A DNA stretch of 64,000 nt from Corynebacterium halotolerans YIM 70093 = DSM 44683 (GCF_000341345.1 NC_020302.1:1468075-1532074), one strand, 5' to 3'; shown: positions 33,528-45,564, numbered from the stretch's first letter. The notes: a model not told the origin generated them from the letters alone. Numbers and translations are program-made.

Positions 33528-34511
33528 ATGAGTCTTCTGACGCACCACGATGCCCTGCTCCTCGACCTCGACGGCACAGTCTGGGAGGGCGGCCGCGCCA
33601 TCCCCGGCGCCGTGGAGGCGATCACCGGAGCCGGGTTGCCCGGCATCTACGTGACCAACAACGCCTACCGGGCACCCGGGGACGTGGCGGAGAAGCTCGG
33701 CACCATCGGCCTGAGCGTCGGGGAGGACCAGGTCCTGACCTCCGCGCAGGCGGCCATCGAGCTCGCCTCGGAGCACCTGACACCCGGCGACCCCGTTCTG
33801 GTCGTCGGCTCGGACTCCTTCCGCGGGCTGGCCACGCAGGCCGGCTACGTCGTCGTTGAGTCGGCGGATGAGCAGCCGCGCGTGGTCTTCCAGGGCCACA
33901 ATCCGGCCACGGGGTGGGCGCAGCTCTCGGAGGCGGCGCTGGCGATCCGGGCGGGGGCGATCCACGTCGCCTCGAACCTGGACACCACGCTGCCGTCGGA
34001 GCGCGGCCTGCTCGTGGGCAACGGCTCGATGGTCGCGGCGGTCGTCTCCGCCACCGGGGAGCCGCCCGTCGCCGCCGGCAAGCCGGGACCGGCCCTGTTC
34101 CGCTCCGCCGCCGCACGCCTCGGCGCCTCGCGGCCGTTGGTCGTCGGGGACCGCATCGACACCGACATCGAGGGCGGCAACGCCGCCGGCATGCCGACCT
34201 TCCAGGTGTTCACGGGGGTTTCCGGCCACTTCGACGTCCTGCGCGCACCGCGTGAGCAACGCCCGACCTACCTGGCGGATTCGCTCGCGGAGCTCAATCA
34301 CGACCCGCGGGAGCTGCGACCGGGTGCCCAGGGCGGTTTCACCGCCCGCCTGGATTCGAGCGACCTGCTGCTGGATGGGGGCGGACCCGAGGCTACTCCG
34401 ATCCAGGCGCTGCGCACCGCCGCCGAGGTCGCGTGGGCCTCGGAGTACCGGGTCAAGCGCATCCGGCCCGTCGGCGAGCACGCGAAGACCGCTGTCGGGG
34501 CGTGGTGGTGA
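33528..34511 (+). CDS. HAD-superfamily IIA phosphatase (glycerol-3-phosphate phosphatase-like)
   Basis: 327 aa. Motif I DALLLDLDGTVWEG near residue 12, the cap-type IIA region GIYVTNNAYRAPGDVAEKL, motif III Lys in AGKPGPALF and motif IV VVGDRIDTDIEGG. The mycobacterial homologue in this position, Rv1692, is a glycerol-3-phosphate phosphatase of lipid turnover (from memory); the substrate here is inferred from that. TAGAGT (33515-33520) lies 7 nt before the ATG and no ribosome binding site is present, so the mRNA is probably leaderless although the TPR gene ends just upstream. Confidence 0.88.
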   Translation: MSLLTHHDALLLDLDGTVWEGGRAIPGAVEAITGAGLPGIYVTNNAYRAPGDVAEKLGTIGLSVGEDQVLTSAQAAIELASEHLTPGDPVLVVGSDSFRGLATQAGYVVVESADEQPRVVFQGHNPATGWAQLSEAALAIRAGAIHVASNLDTTLPSERGLLVGNGSMVAAVVSATGEPPVAAGKPGPALFRSAAARLGASRPLVVGDRIDTDIEGGNAAGMPTFQVFTGVSGHFDVLRAPREQRPTYLADSLAELNHDPRELRPGAQGGFTARLDSSDLLLDGGGPEATPIQALRTAAEVAWASEYRVKRIRPVGEHAKTAVGAWW

Positions 34512-34699
34512 GCATCGTGGCCGCACCGGGCCCCAAACCTCATGATCCCCGACAGCCGAGGGTGAGCCCCGCGGACGTCGAGAAGCGTCTGGCGGAGATC
34601 CTCGGTGAGCCGTCCGGCAGCCTGGCCGAGGAGGCCGCCCAGCTCGAGCGGGCGCACGCGGTGTTGCACGACGCCCTGCAGGACAACCAGGCCGGATGA
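34508..34699 (+). CDS. Conserved small protein (Rv1693-like)
   Basis: 63 aa. The start GTG 34508 forms a GTGA overlap with the phosphatase stop. Residues ~20-60 (VSPADVEKRLAEILGEPSGS, AAQLERAHAVLHDALQDNQ) form two helices. A small gene of this type lies between the phosphatase and tlyA in mycobacteria as well (from memory). No known function. Two further in-frame GTGs directly upstream make the exact start uncertain. Confidence 0.7.
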   Translation: MSIVAAPGPKPHDPRQPRVSPADVEKRLAEILGEPSGSLAEEAAQLERAHAVLHDALQDNQAG

Positions 34700-34713
34700 T
34701 GAGGAGGACAGAC

Positions 34714-35535
34714 ATGGTGGCACGCAGACGGCTCGATGCTGAGCTGGTCCGCCGCAAGATCGCGCGCTCACGCGAGCAGGCCGTCGAGATGATCAGGGAC
34801 GGCCGGGTCTTCGTCGGCGGTTTCAAGGCGTTGAAGCCCGCGACGGTCGTCGAGCCGGAGATCTCCATCCGGGTCGAGGAGTCCGAGGACGACGGCTGGG
34901 CCTCCCGCGGCGCCCACAAGCTGCTCGGCGCACTCGCCGCCTTCGAGCCGCAGGGGCTGAGTGTGGCGGGACGCAAGGTCCTCGACGCCGGCGCCTCCAC
35001 CGGGGGCTTCACCGACGTGCTGCTGCGTCGCGACGCCCGCGAGGTCGTCGCCGTCGACGTCGGCTACGGCCAGCTGATCTGGCGGCTGCAGAACGACGCC
35101 CGCGTCACCGTCCTCGACCGGACGAATATCCGCCATCTCACCGCGGAGATGACCGGTGGGCCCTGCGACATGATGGTCGGCGACCTGTCCTTCATCTCCC
35201 TGCACCTGACCCTGCCGACCATCGCGGGATGCCTGGCCGAGGGCGCGGACCTGCTGCCGATGGTCAAGCCCCAGTTCGAGGTCGGCAAGGACCGCCTCGG
35301 CTCGGGCGGGGTGGTGCGCAGTCCCGAACTGCGCGCCGAGGTCACGCGGGAGACCGCCGAGTTCGCGGCCACCCTGGGGTTGAGCTGCCGGGGCGTCGTG
35401 GCCTCCCCGCTGCCCGGGCCGAGCGGCAACGTAGAATACTTCCTGTGGCTGATCAAGGACGGCGGCGCCAGCGCCCCGGCACCGGATCAGCTGACCACCA
35501 TGATCGACACCGCCGTGAAGGAGGGTCCGCAGTGA
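34714..35535 (+). CDS. tlyA: 16S/23S rRNA (cytidine-2'-O)-methyltransferase TlyA
   Basis: 273 aa. An N-terminal S4 RNA-binding domain (RLDAELVRRKIARSREQAVE) is joined to an FtsJ/RrmJ-like SAM domain with motif I VLDAGASTGGFTDVLLRR. The ends MVKPQFEVGKDRLGSGGVVR and SGNVEYFLW are typical. TlyA methylates 16S C1409 and 23S C1920, which sensitises cells to capreomycin. Older haemolysin labels should be treated with caution. GAGGAGGA lies 5 nt before the ATG; a GTG one codon later is also possible. Confidence 0.95.
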   Translation: MVARRRLDAELVRRKIARSREQAVEMIRDGRVFVGGFKALKPATVVEPEISIRVEESEDDGWASRGAHKLLGALAAFEPQGLSVAGRKVLDAGASTGGFTDVLLRRDAREVVAVDVGYGQLIWRLQNDARVTVLDRTNIRHLTAEMTGGPCDMMVGDLSFISLHLTLPTIAGCLAEGADLLPMVKPQFEVGKDRLGSGGVVRSPELRAEVTRETAEFAATLGLSCRGVVASPLPGPSGNVEYFLWLIKDGGASAPAPDQLTTMIDTAVKEGPQ

Positions 35536-36455
35536 GTGACCGCCGGCAGATCCTGCTCGTCCCCCACACCGGCCGCAGCTCCAACGTCGACGCCGCCGAG
35601 CGTGCCGCGGAGCTGATGACCGGGGCCGGGATCGACGTCCGCGTGCTGGTCCATCAGGACGCCCGCCCCCTGGACAACAGCCCGGTGCTCGCGGATCTGC
35701 CGCGGGTGACCCACAACGCCGACGCCGCGAAGGGCTGCGACCTCGTCCTCGTGCTCGGCGGCGACGGCACCTTCCTGCGCGCCGCCGACCTGGCGCACGC
35801 CGTGGATCTGCCGGTCCTGGGCATCAACCTCGGCCACGTAGGCTTCCTCGCCGAGTGGGAGGCCGAGTCCCTCGACGAGGCCATCCAGCGCGTCATCGAC
35901 CGGGACTACCGCGTCGAGGACCGCATGACCGTCGACGTCACCGTCCTCGACGACGACCTGGAGGTCATCGGCCGCGGCTGGGCGCTCAACGAGGTCAGCG
36001 TGGAGAACCTCAACCGCCGCGGCGTCCTGGACGCCATCCTCGAGGTCGACGGTCGACCCGTCAGCTCCTTCGGCTGCGACGGCGTGCTGATCTCCACCCC
36101 GACGGGTTCGACCGCCTACGCGTTCTCCGCTGGGGGACCGGTGCTCTGGCCGGAGCTCGACGCCATCCTGGTCGTGCCCAACAACGCGCACGCGCTGTTC
36201 ACCAAGCCGCTGGTGGTCTCCCCGCGCTCGACCGTGGCGGTGGAGTCGAATCCGGGTGCGTCGCCGGCGATGGCCGTCATGGACGGTTTCCGCCCCATCC
36301 CCATGCCCCCGGGTTCGCGCGTGGAGGTCGTCCGCGGTGAGCGCCCGGTGCGCTGGGTGCGGGTGGACCACTCGACGTTCACCGACCGCCTGGTGACCAA
36401 GCTGCGGCTGCCCGTGGAGGGCTGGCGGGGACCCCGAGCCCCGAAGAATCAGTAG
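35532..36455 (+). CDS. nadK: NAD kinase
   Basis: 307 aa. It phosphorylates NAD to NADP. The catalytic GGDGTFLRAA (Asp near residue 76), NLGHVGFLAE, the FGCDGVLISTPTGSTAYAFS glycine-rich block and ALFTKPLVVSP are all present. The GTG start overlaps the tlyA stop (GTGA), preceded by an excellent GAAGGAGGG. Same order tlyA-nadK-recN as in mycobacteria. Confidence 0.97.
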   Translation: MSDRRQILLVPHTGRSSNVDAAERAAELMTGAGIDVRVLVHQDARPLDNSPVLADLPRVTHNADAAKGCDLVLVLGGDGTFLRAADLAHAVDLPVLGINLGHVGFLAEWEAESLDEAIQRVIDRDYRVEDRMTVDVTVLDDDLEVIGRGWALNEVSVENLNRRGVLDAILEVDGRPVSSFGCDGVLISTPTGSTAYAFSAGGPVLWPELDAILVVPNNAHALFTKPLVVSPRSTVAVESNPGASPAMAVMDGFRPIPMPPGSRVEVVRGERPVRWVRVDHSTFTDRLVTKLRLPVEGWRGPRAPKNQ

Positions 36456-36502
36456 CACGTCTGTTCGTTTTTCCGACACTATCCGTGGGGTAACCTGGCC
36501 AC

Positions 36503-38230
36503 ATGCTTGCTGACATCGCCATCGAGAATCTCGGTGTCATCCCCTCCGCGACCGCGGAGTTGTCCGACGGACTGACGGTTCTCACCGGCGAAACCGGCGC
36601 CGGCAAGACCATGGTGGTCACCGGTCTGCGCCTGCTCACCGGCGGGCGCGCCGACGCCTCGCGGGTGCGCACCGGCGCCGGCCAGGCGGTCGTCGAGGGG
36701 CGGTTCGTCACCGACCGCCTGCCCGGCGACGCCGCGCGGCGTACCGCGGACACGGTCGAGTCGGCCGGGGGGACCGCGGACGAGAACGGTGAATTCATCG
36801 CCTCCCGCACCGTCAACGCGACGGGTCGTTCCCGCGCCCACCTGGGGGGACGTTCGGTTCCCGCGGCCACGCTCGCGGAGTTCAGCCGGGAGCTGCTGAC
36901 CATCCACGGCCAGAACGATCAGCTCCGCCTGCTCGCCCCGGACCAGCAGCTGGCCGCCCTGGACCGCTTCGACCCGGCGATCGCCCCGCTGTTGGAGGCC
37001 TACCGGACGACGTGGCGGCAGTGGCGCACCCTGGCCCGGGATCTGAAGGAGCGCACCGAGTCCCGCCGTGAGCTCGCGCAGGAGGTCGACCGGCTGCAGT
37101 TCGCCCTCAACGAGATCGACGAGGCTTCCCCGGAACCCGGCGAGGACCTCGAGCTGGTCAACCAGATCCGGCGCCTGCAGGACGTGGACACCCTGCGCGA
37201 GCAGGCCTCCACCGCGCTCGGGGCGATTGACGGGCCCGAGGCCTTCGGTGGCTACTCCGACGAGGAGCCCGCCTCCACGCTGCTGGGGCGCGCGGAGTCC
37301 GCGCTGACCGGTTCGGAGGATCCGAAGCTCCGGGAGGCGGGGGAGAAGCTGTCCGAGATCACCACCCTGCTGTCCGAGATCTCCGTCGACCTCGGTGCCT
37401 ACCTGTCCGATCTGCCGGCCGATCCCAACCTGCTCGAGGAGTACCTGCAGCGCCAGCAGCAGCTCAAGCAGCTGACCCGCAAGTACGCCCCCGACATCGA
37501 CGGGGTGCTGGCCTGGCGGGAGAAGGCCCAGGCCCGGCTCAGCCGGATCGACATCTCCTCTGAGGCCCTCGACGAGCTGAAGAAGCAGGTCGCCGCCGCC
37601 GAGCAGACCATGACCGCCGCGGCGAAGAAGCTCACCACCGCGCGCACGAAGGCCGCGAAGAAACTGGGCAAGCAGGTCACCACCGAGCTGCGCGGCCTGG
37701 CGATGCCCAAGGCCCGCATCGAGGTCGAGGTCCGCGCCATCGCCCCCGGCCGGGACGGCGCGGACGAGGTGGAACTGCTGCTGGCGGCCAACTCCTCCGC
37801 CGAGGCCCGCCCGCTGGCCTCCTCGGCCTCGGGTGGTGAACTCTCCCGGGTCATGCTGGCGCTCGAGGTGATTCTCTCGGCCGGTTCCGAGGGCGCCACC
37901 CTGGTCTTCGACGAGGTCGACGCGGGCGTCGGGGGGCGCGCAGCCGTCGAGATCGGGCGCCGCCTGGCCCGGCTGGCCACCCGTAACCAGGTCATCGTGG
38001 TCACGCACCTGCCGCAGGTGGCCGCCTACGCCGACACCCACCTGCACGTGGCCAAGAACGTCGGCGACGACGCCGTCACCTCCGGAGTGGTCACGCTGAC
38101 GGGGGATGAACGCGTGGAGGAGCTCGCCCGCATGCTCGCCGGCCTCGACGACACCGACACGGGCCGCGCGCATGCCGCCGAGTTGCTGGAACGCGCCCAC
38201 GCCGAACGGGCGGGCTTCCGCCACGACTGA
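36503..38230 (+). CDS. recN: DNA repair protein RecN
   Basis: 575 aa, SMC-like ATPase of double-strand-break repair. Walker A LTGETGAGKTMVV (from residue ~28), a central coiled coil, the signature SASGGELSRVMLALE and Walker B LVFDEVDAGVGGRAAVEIG. The C-terminal H-loop region is VIVVTHLPQVAAYAD. TAACCT (36491-36496) is 6 nt before the ATG, so the transcript is likely leaderless. A weak LexA-like half-matched site lies at 36454-36467. Confidence 0.97.
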   Translation: MLADIAIENLGVIPSATAELSDGLTVLTGETGAGKTMVVTGLRLLTGGRADASRVRTGAGQAVVEGRFVTDRLPGDAARRTADTVESAGGTADENGEFIASRTVNATGRSRAHLGGRSVPAATLAEFSRELLTIHGQNDQLRLLAPDQQLAALDRFDPAIAPLLEAYRTTWRQWRTLARDLKERTESRRELAQEVDRLQFALNEIDEASPEPGEDLELVNQIRRLQDVDTLREQASTALGAIDGPEAFGGYSDEEPASTLLGRAESALTGSEDPKLREAGEKLSEITTLLSEISVDLGAYLSDLPADPNLLEEYLQRQQQLKQLTRKYAPDIDGVLAWREKAQARLSRIDISSEALDELKKQVAAAEQTMTAAAKKLTTARTKAAKKLGKQVTTELRGLAMPKARIEVEVRAIAPGRDGADEVELLLAANSSAEARPLASSASGGELSRVMLALEVILSAGSEGATLVFDEVDAGVGGRAAVEIGRRLARLATRNQVIVVTHLPQVAAYADTHLHVAKNVGDDAVTSGVVTLTGDERVEELARMLAGLDDTDTGRAHAAELLERAHAERAGFRHD

Positions 38231-38249
38231 TCCGCGCGCCTCCACCACC

Positions 38250-38264
38250 GGTTGAGACTCAACC
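38250..38264. promoter_or_regulatory. 15-bp palindrome upstream of steA
   Basis: GGTTGAG-A-CTCAACC is a perfect 7-bp inverted repeat with a 1-nt centre, too tight for a full hairpin but suited to a dimeric repressor. It sits just before a -10-like CAGAAT and the steA start. Confidence 0.45.
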
Positions 38265-38270
38265 AGCAGA

Positions 38271-39464
38271 ATGAGGCGCATGAGCCTGTTCTCCCGCACC
38301 GCCGACCTGCCCGGTCTGCACGGAACCCTGCGCGACTGCACCTCCGCCGGCAGGGGGTTCAAGCGACTCCGCGAGGGTGACATCGCCGTCGTGGACACGC
38401 CGGATCTCTCCCGCCCGGACGCCCAGCGCCTGCTCGACGCGAAGCCGGCGGCGGTGGTCAACCTGGCCCGCTTCTCCACGGGGACCGTCCCGAACTTCGG
38501 CCCCCACATGCTCCTCGACGCCGGGGTCCTGCTCGTTGAGGGGGCGGGGGAGGAACTCGCCTCGGGTCTGAAGGACGGCAAGAAAGGCCGCGTCACCGAC
38601 GACGGGGAGGTCCACATCGCGGACCGGACGATCGGCGGCGGGACCGTGGTCACCCAGGAGGCGGCGGAGCGTTCCTTCAGCGAGGCGCAGCAGTCCCTGG
38701 TCGACCACATGGAGGCCTACTTCGGCAACACCATCCAGTTCATCCACTCCGAGGGCCCGCTGCTCATCGACGGACTGGGCATCCCCGACACCGGCATCAA
38801 GTTCACCGGGCGCAAGGTGCTGGTGGTCAGCCCGGGGACAGGGCACCGCAACCAGGTCAAGCAGCTGCGCAACTTCATCCGCGAGTACGAGCCGGTGATC
38901 ATCGGCGTCGACGACGCCGCCGACACCCTTGTCGAGCTCGGCTACAAGCCCGATCTGATCGTGGGTAATCCGGCCGGCATCGGCGCGGACACGTTGCGCA
39001 GCGGGGCACGCGTGGTCCTGCCCGCCGAGCCGGACGGCCACGCCGTGGGGCTGGAGCGCATCCAGGATCTCGGCGTCGGCGCCATGACCTTCCCGGCGGC
39101 GACCGATTCCGCCACCGACCTGGCCCTGCTGCTCGCGGGCTACCACGGCGCCCAGCTCGTGGTGAACGCCGGTGCGCCGCTGGATCTCGACGCCATCTTC
39201 GCCAAGGACCCCACCGCAACCCCGGCCGCGCTGCTGACGCGGACCAAGCTCGGCCCGCGGCTGGTGGACGCCTCCGCGGTTTCCGGCCTCTACACCGTGA
39301 ACGGGGGTCGCGGTATCGCCTGGCTGTGGGCCGTCCTCGGCATCCTCGTCGCGCTGGCCGTCATCGTCGCCATCGTGGGGCTGTCCGGACCGGACAGCTT
39401 CCTCAACAATCTCATCGACACCTGGAACAGCTTCGCGCTGACCGTCCAGGGCTGGTTCAACTAG
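38271..39464 (+). CDS. steA: SteA, putative cytokinetic-ring protein
   Basis: 397 aa from ATG 38271 (ATG 38280, three codons later, is equally possible). Conserved blocks include GDIAVVDTPDLSRPDAQRLL, GNTIQFIHSEGPLLIDGLGI, VIIGVDDAADTLVELGYKPD and GLERIQDLGVGAMTFPAAT, with a C-terminal transmembrane helix (AWLWAVLGILVALAVIVAIV). In C. glutamicum SteA works with SteB at the septum and influences peptidoglycan hydrolysis by RipA during cell separation (established there; inferred here). steB starts 12 nt later. Confidence 0.92.
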   Translation: MRRMSLFSRTADLPGLHGTLRDCTSAGRGFKRLREGDIAVVDTPDLSRPDAQRLLDAKPAAVVNLARFSTGTVPNFGPHMLLDAGVLLVEGAGEELASGLKDGKKGRVTDDGEVHIADRTIGGGTVVTQEAAERSFSEAQQSLVDHMEAYFGNTIQFIHSEGPLLIDGLGIPDTGIKFTGRKVLVVSPGTGHRNQVKQLRNFIREYEPVIIGVDDAADTLVELGYKPDLIVGNPAGIGADTLRSGARVVLPAEPDGHAVGLERIQDLGVGAMTFPAATDSATDLALLLAGYHGAQLVVNAGAPLDLDAIFAKDPTATPAALLTRTKLGPRLVDASAVSGLYTVNGGRGIAWLWAVLGILVALAVIVAIVGLSGPDSFLNNLIDTWNSFALTVQGWFN

Positions 39465-39476
39465 GGAGGAACCGCC

Positions 39477-40418
39477 ATGGCCAAGAACTCCTCCGGACGC
39501 GCCGGCTGGCTCGTCGCCGGTCTCGGTTTCGGCGTCGCCGCCGGTGTGGCGCTCGGCACCCTGGTGATCTCCCCGAACATGCCCGACGGCGGGGCCGGGG
39601 AGCCGGCGGTGACCCAGGCGGACGTCGACGCCGCCCGCGAGGACGCCGAGATCGCCGAGGCCCAGGCGGCCTCCGCCGACAGCGTCATCGCGGAGCTGGC
39701 CGATTCGGCCGTCGAGGGCACCCTGGTCGACCGGCCCGTCATGGTGATGCACACCGCCGGTGCCGCCCCCGAGGACGTCGACGCGGTGGCCTCCCTGCTG
39801 GATGCCGCCGGAGCCGTCAATGCGGGCCGGATCTCCCTGTCGGAGAGTTTCTTCACTCAGGAAGGTGCCGACCAGCTGAAGGCCGTGGTGGCCAACACCC
39901 TGCCCGCCGGGGCACAGCTGTCGACCGAGAACCTCGACCCGGGCACCCACGCCGGGGAGGCGCTCGGCTCCGCGCTCCTGCTGGATCCGGAGTCCGGGCA
40001 GGAGCAGGCGACCTCCGACGAGCGGGGCCTGCTGCTGCGCACCCTGCGGGACGGGGGGTTCCTCAGCTACGAGGACGGCACGATTCTGCCCGCCCAGGTC
40101 ATCGTGTTCGTGACGGGCACCCTGGACGGCGGCGGGGACGCCTTCGCCGCCCGGAACATGGCCTCCTTCGCCCGCGCCCTGGATTCCCGCGGCAACGGCA
40201 CCGTGTTGGCCGGCCGGATCCGCACGGCCGCGGACACCGGGCCCATCGGTCTCATCCGGGCCGACGAACAGGCCTCGGGTGAGGTGTCCACCGTCGATTC
40301 CGTCGGCCGGGCCTGGGGCCGGATGGCCACGGTGCTCGCCGTGCGCGAGCAACTCAACGGTGAGGCGGGGGCCTACGGTTCGGCCGCCTCTGCGGAGGCG
40401 GCCACCCCGGCGCCGTAG
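39477..40418 (+). CDS. steB: SteB, MctB-family membrane-anchored partner of SteA
   Basis: 313 aa. An N-terminal transmembrane anchor (GWLVAGLGFGVAAGVALGTLVI) is followed by a coiled coil (residues ~45-75) and an extracytoplasmic domain (VMVMHTAGAAPEDVDAVASL). The family is DUF3186/MctB (Rv1698-like); mycobacterial MctB has been linked to copper, while corynebacterial SteB supports SteA in cell separation. AGGGAGGAA lies 5 nt before the ATG. Confidence 0.9.
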   Translation: MAKNSSGRAGWLVAGLGFGVAAGVALGTLVISPNMPDGGAGEPAVTQADVDAAREDAEIAEAQAASADSVIAELADSAVEGTLVDRPVMVMHTAGAAPEDVDAVASLLDAAGAVNAGRISLSESFFTQEGADQLKAVVANTLPAGAQLSTENLDPGTHAGEALGSALLLDPESGQEQATSDERGLLLRTLRDGGFLSYEDGTILPAQVIVFVTGTLDGGGDAFAARNMASFARALDSRGNGTVLAGRIRTAADTGPIGLIRADEQASGEVSTVDSVGRAWGRMATVLAVREQLNGEAGAYGSAASAEAATPAP

Positions 40419-42406
<1,988 letters not shown>

Positions 42407-42416
42407 ATTGGGGGAC

Positions 42417-43064
42417 ATGGCCCATGAATTCACCGTCCTTGACTCGGAGCTGTTGCTCGAATCCCCGATCCTCGCCCTGCGGCGCGACACCCTCGCCATG
42501 CCGGGCGACGTCACCGCCACCCGGGAGGTCGTCGAACACTTCGGCGCCGTCGCCGTCGTGGCCCTCGACGACGACGGCCGGATCGCCCTGGTGCGCCAGT
42601 ACCGCCACAGCGCACAGGACCGGCTGTGGGAGCTGCCCGCCGGCATCCTCGACATGGTCGGCGAGGACGAGCTGGCCACCGCCGAGCGCGAGCTGCAGGA
42701 GGAGGCCGGCCTGGCCGCCGGTGACTGGTCGGTGCTGGCGGACCTGATCACCAGCCCCGGCTTCTGCGACGAGTCCGTCCGCGTCTACCTGGCCCGTGAC
42801 CTGCGCCCGGTCGAGCGCCCCGAGGCGGAGCACGAGGAGGCCGACATGACCATGGAGTGGGTGGATCTGGACGAGGCGAAGGCGCGCGTCTTCCGCGGCG
42901 AGGTGGTCAACGCCATCGCCATCTCCGGCATCATGACCGCTGCGGAGGTCGCCGCCGGCCGAGCCGAGCCCCGCCCGGTCTCCGCGCCATTCCGACACCG
43001 CCCGACGTCGCTGGCGGAGCGTCGGCAGGCCGCCGGTATCGTCCCGGACATGAAGAAGCTGTGA
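42417..43064 (+). CDS. Nudix hydrolase (ADP-ribose pyrophosphatase family)
   Basis: 215 aa. The nudix box reads [24 protein letters not shown], with REL-x-EE-x-GL intact and one extra residue between the first Gly and Glu compared with the consensus. The flanking LWELPAGIL and [15 protein letters not shown] regions match ADP-ribose pyrophosphatases such as the mycobacterial enzyme found between pyrG and xerD (Rv1700, from memory). GGGGGA lies just before ATG 42417. The stop overlaps the xerD start. Confidence 0.9.
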   Translation: MAHEFTVLDSELLLESPILALRRDTLAMPGDVTATREVVEHFGAVAVVALDDDGRIALVRQYRHSAQDRLWELPAGILDMVGEDELATAERELQEEAGLAAGDWSVLADLITSPGFCDESVRVYLARDLRPVERPEAEHEEADMTMEWVDLDEAKARVFRGEVVNAIAISGIMTAAEVAAGRAEPRPVSAPFRHRPTSLAERRQAAGIVPDMKKL

Positions 43065-43975
43065 CCGCCCCCCGCAGCATCGCCACCACCTGGCTCAACC
43101 ACCTCGCCGTCGAACGCGGACTGTCGGCCAACACCCTGAGCAACTACCGGCGCGACGTCGAGCGCTACCTCGCCTGGCTCGACGACGCCGGCTTCGACGA
43201 CCTGGGCGAGGTCGCCGCCACCGACATCGAGGCCTACGTCGCCGACCTGCGGCGCGGCACCCACGGCAGACCGCTGGCGGCCTCCTCGGTGGGACGCGCG
43301 CTCGTTGTCGCCCGTGGGCTGCACAAGTTCGCCGTGCACGAGGGTGCAGTGCCCGTCGACGTCGCCGCGGAGGTCTCGCCCCCGGCCACCGGCCGCCACC
43401 TGCCCGACACGCTGTCCGTCGACCAGGTCGCCGGGCTCATCGACGCCGTGCCCACCGGGGAGTTCGCCACCCCGGTGGACCTGCGCGACCGGGCGCTGCT
43501 CGAGCTGCTCTACGGCACCGGCGCGCGCATCTCGGAGGTCACCGGACTAGCGGTCGACGACGTCACCGACTGCGACGGCATCCTCAAGATCACCGGCAAG
43601 GGTGACAAGCAACGTCTCGTGCCGGTCGGCTCCAAGGCGCTCGAGGCCGTCGACGACTACCTCATGCGCGCCCGACCGGTGTTCTCGAAGGGGAAGTCGC
43701 ACGCGCTGCTGCTCAACACCCGGGGCGGGGCACTGTCACGGCAGAGCGCCTGGGCGGCGCTGAAGACCGCCGCCACCCGCGCCGGGCTGACCGCGGACAT
43801 CTCCCCGCACACCCTGCGCCACAGCTACGCCACGCACCTGCTCGAGGGCGGGGCGGACGTGCGCGTGGTACAGGAACTGCTCGGACACTCCTCGGTGACC
43901 ACCACCCAGATCTACACGCACATCACCGCCGAGAATCTCCGCCAGGTGTGGCGCGAGGCGCACCCGCGGGCCTAG
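43061..43975 (+). CDS. xerD: Site-specific tyrosine recombinase XerD
   Basis: 304 aa. N-terminal SAM-like core-binding domain ([20 protein letters not shown]) and catalytic domain with Arg156 (GTGARISEV), Lys180 (TGKGDKQR), [15 protein letters not shown] and the nucleophile in TTTQIYTHI. It resolves chromosome dimers at dif together with XerC, which is not in the window. Start GTG 43061 overlaps the nudix stop (GTGA). Its TAG stop is shared in antiparallel with the convergent ABC-F gene (CTAG, 43972-43975). Confidence 0.95.
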   Translation: MTAPRSIATTWLNHLAVERGLSANTLSNYRRDVERYLAWLDDAGFDDLGEVAATDIEAYVADLRRGTHGRPLAASSVGRALVVARGLHKFAVHEGAVPVDVAAEVSPPATGRHLPDTLSVDQVAGLIDAVPTGEFATPVDLRDRALLELLYGTGARISEVTGLAVDDVTDCDGILKITGKGDKQRLVPVGSKALEAVDDYLMRARPVFSKGKSHALLLNTRGGALSRQSAWAALKTAATRAGLTADISPHTLRHSYATHLLEGGADVRVVQELLGHSSVTTTQIYTHITAENLRQVWREAHPRA

Positions 43976-45564
43976 AGCCCGATGCACTCCCAGCCCGCGG
44001 TGTCGCGCAGCAGCTGCCGGTCGTGGGTGACCAGGACGACGGCCGCGCGGGTGGCCTCCAGTGCCTGCGTGAGCTCGTCGACCAGCCGGATCGACAGGTG
44101 GTTGCTCGGCTCGTCGAGCAGCAGCACCTGCGGCAGTGACCCGAACAGCAGCGCCAGGTCGAGCCGCCGCCGCTGGCCCATCGACAGTTCCCGCACCCGC
44201 CGATCGGCCTCCTCCCGACGCAACAGACCGAGAGAATCAAGGTCAGCAAATTGATTATCGGAGATTTCTCCACGGGCGACGAGTGCATCGACGTGGCACC
44301 GGTACGCCTCCCGCGCGGTCATCTCGGCGGGGAGCACCGACTCCTGTTCCAGGGAGCCCACCCGCACGCCGGCCGAACGCTGCACCCGCCCACCATCCGG
44401 GGAGAGGTCACCGGCGAGCACCCGCAGCAGCGTGGTCTTGCCCGCCCCGTTCCGGCCCGTGACCACATGCCGGGAACCGCCCTTGACGGTGAGGCTGACC
44501 GGGGTGTCCAGACGACCGTCGACGGTGACGCCCTCGGCCGTGAGCAGGGTGGCGCCCCGGCGGACGGGGAGTGCGGGGAGTGCCAGCTGCAGCGGCGGCT
44601 CCGGCACGGTCACGGCGGCCCCCTCAAGTTCGGACCGGCGGCGGCGCACCGCCTGCACCAGCCCGGGGGCGTGCGACTGACGGGTGTGCCTGCCCGTCCC
44701 CTTCGATGGACGCCAACCGGTGCGCAGGCGCGCCTGGGCGTCGTCAAGCTGTCGGCGCAGCTCCTCGCGCCGGGCCTGCTCCTCGGCGAAGTCCTGTTCC
44801 CAGCGCACGCGCAGGGCCTCGCGACCGCGCCGGTAGCCGGCGTAGCCGTCGCCGTGGACGCGCGGGAGCCCGTCCGGGGTGGGGTCGAGATCGATGACGG
44901 TGTCGGCGACGTCGGCGAGCAGAGCCCGGTCGTGGCTGACCAGGATGACCGCCCCCCGCCGCTCACGGACGGACCGGGTCAGAAAGTCCAGCCCCGAGCG
45001 GTCCAGGTGGTTGGTCGGCTCGTCCAGCAGCAGGATGTCGTCGCCCGCGCCCAGGAGGCAGGCCAGGCGGACGCGGTAGCGCTGGCCGACGGACAGTGCG
45101 CCCAGGTCGACGTCGAAGTCCTGCTCGGCGTCGAGGGCCGCCAGGGCGGTGCGCACGCGGCGCTCAGCGTCCCAGGCGTCGAGTTTCTCCGCGGCGTCGA
45201 GGGCGCCGGCGAAGGTCTCCTCGGCGCCCGGTTGCCCGTCGGTCAGGGCGGTGGTGGCCGCTTCCAGGGCGGCGAGTGCGTTGAGGGCGGGCCGGATGGT
45301 GTGGGTGACAGCGTCACCGACCGTGCGACCGGTGGCGGTCATCTGCTGCTCGGCGATGGCGAGCGTCCCCTGGATGCTCAGGCGGCCACCGGTGGGTTCC
45401 AGCCGGCCGGCGAGGGTGTGCAGGAGCGTGGTCTTTCCCCGGCCGTTCTCGCCCACCACGGCGATGCGGGAGCCGGGGTTGGCGGTGAAGCTCAAGCGGT
45501 CGATGAGTGTGCGCCCGCCCCGGGCGACGGTGAGTTCGCGGGCGGACAGGTGGGCGTTGGGCAT
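43972..45564 (-). CDS. ABC-F family ATPase
   Basis: 530 aa with two ABC domains and no membrane segment. NBD1: [33 protein letters not shown]. The interdomain linker (residues ~245-315, [20 protein letters not shown]) is the P-site-tRNA-interaction-motif region. NBD2: [37 protein letters not shown] proteins act on ribosomes, either as translation factors or antibiotic-protection proteins; which applies is unknown. A gene of this type adjoins xerD in other corynebacteria (from memory). Start ATG 45564 has GAGGAAG 5 nt upstream. An upstream ORF and hairpin precede it. Confidence 0.9.
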   Translation of the reverse strand: MPNAHLSARELTVARGGRTLIDRLSFTANPGSRIAVVGENGRGKTTLLHTLAGRLEPTGGRLSIQGTLAIAEQQMTATGRTVGDAVTHTIRPALNALAALEAATTALTDGQPGAEETFAGALDAAEKLDAWDAERRVRTALAALDAEQDFDVDLGALSVGQRYRVRLACLLGAGDDILLLDEPTNHLDRSGLDFLTRSVRERRGAVILVSHDRALLADVADTVIDLDPTPDGLPRVHGDGYAGYRRGREALRVRWEQDFAEEQARREELRRQLDDAQARLRTGWRPSKGTGRHTRQSHAPGLVQAVRRRRSELEGAAVTVPEPPLQLALPALPVRRGATLLTAEGVTVDGRLDTPVSLTVKGGSRHVVTGRNGAGKTTLLRVLAGDLSPDGGRVQRSAGVRVGSLEQESVLPAEMTAREAYRCHVDALVARGEISDNQFADLDSLGLLRREEADRRVRELSMGQRRRLDLALLFGSLPQVLLLDEPSNHLSIRLVDELTQALEATRAAVVLVTHDRQLLRDTAGWECIGL

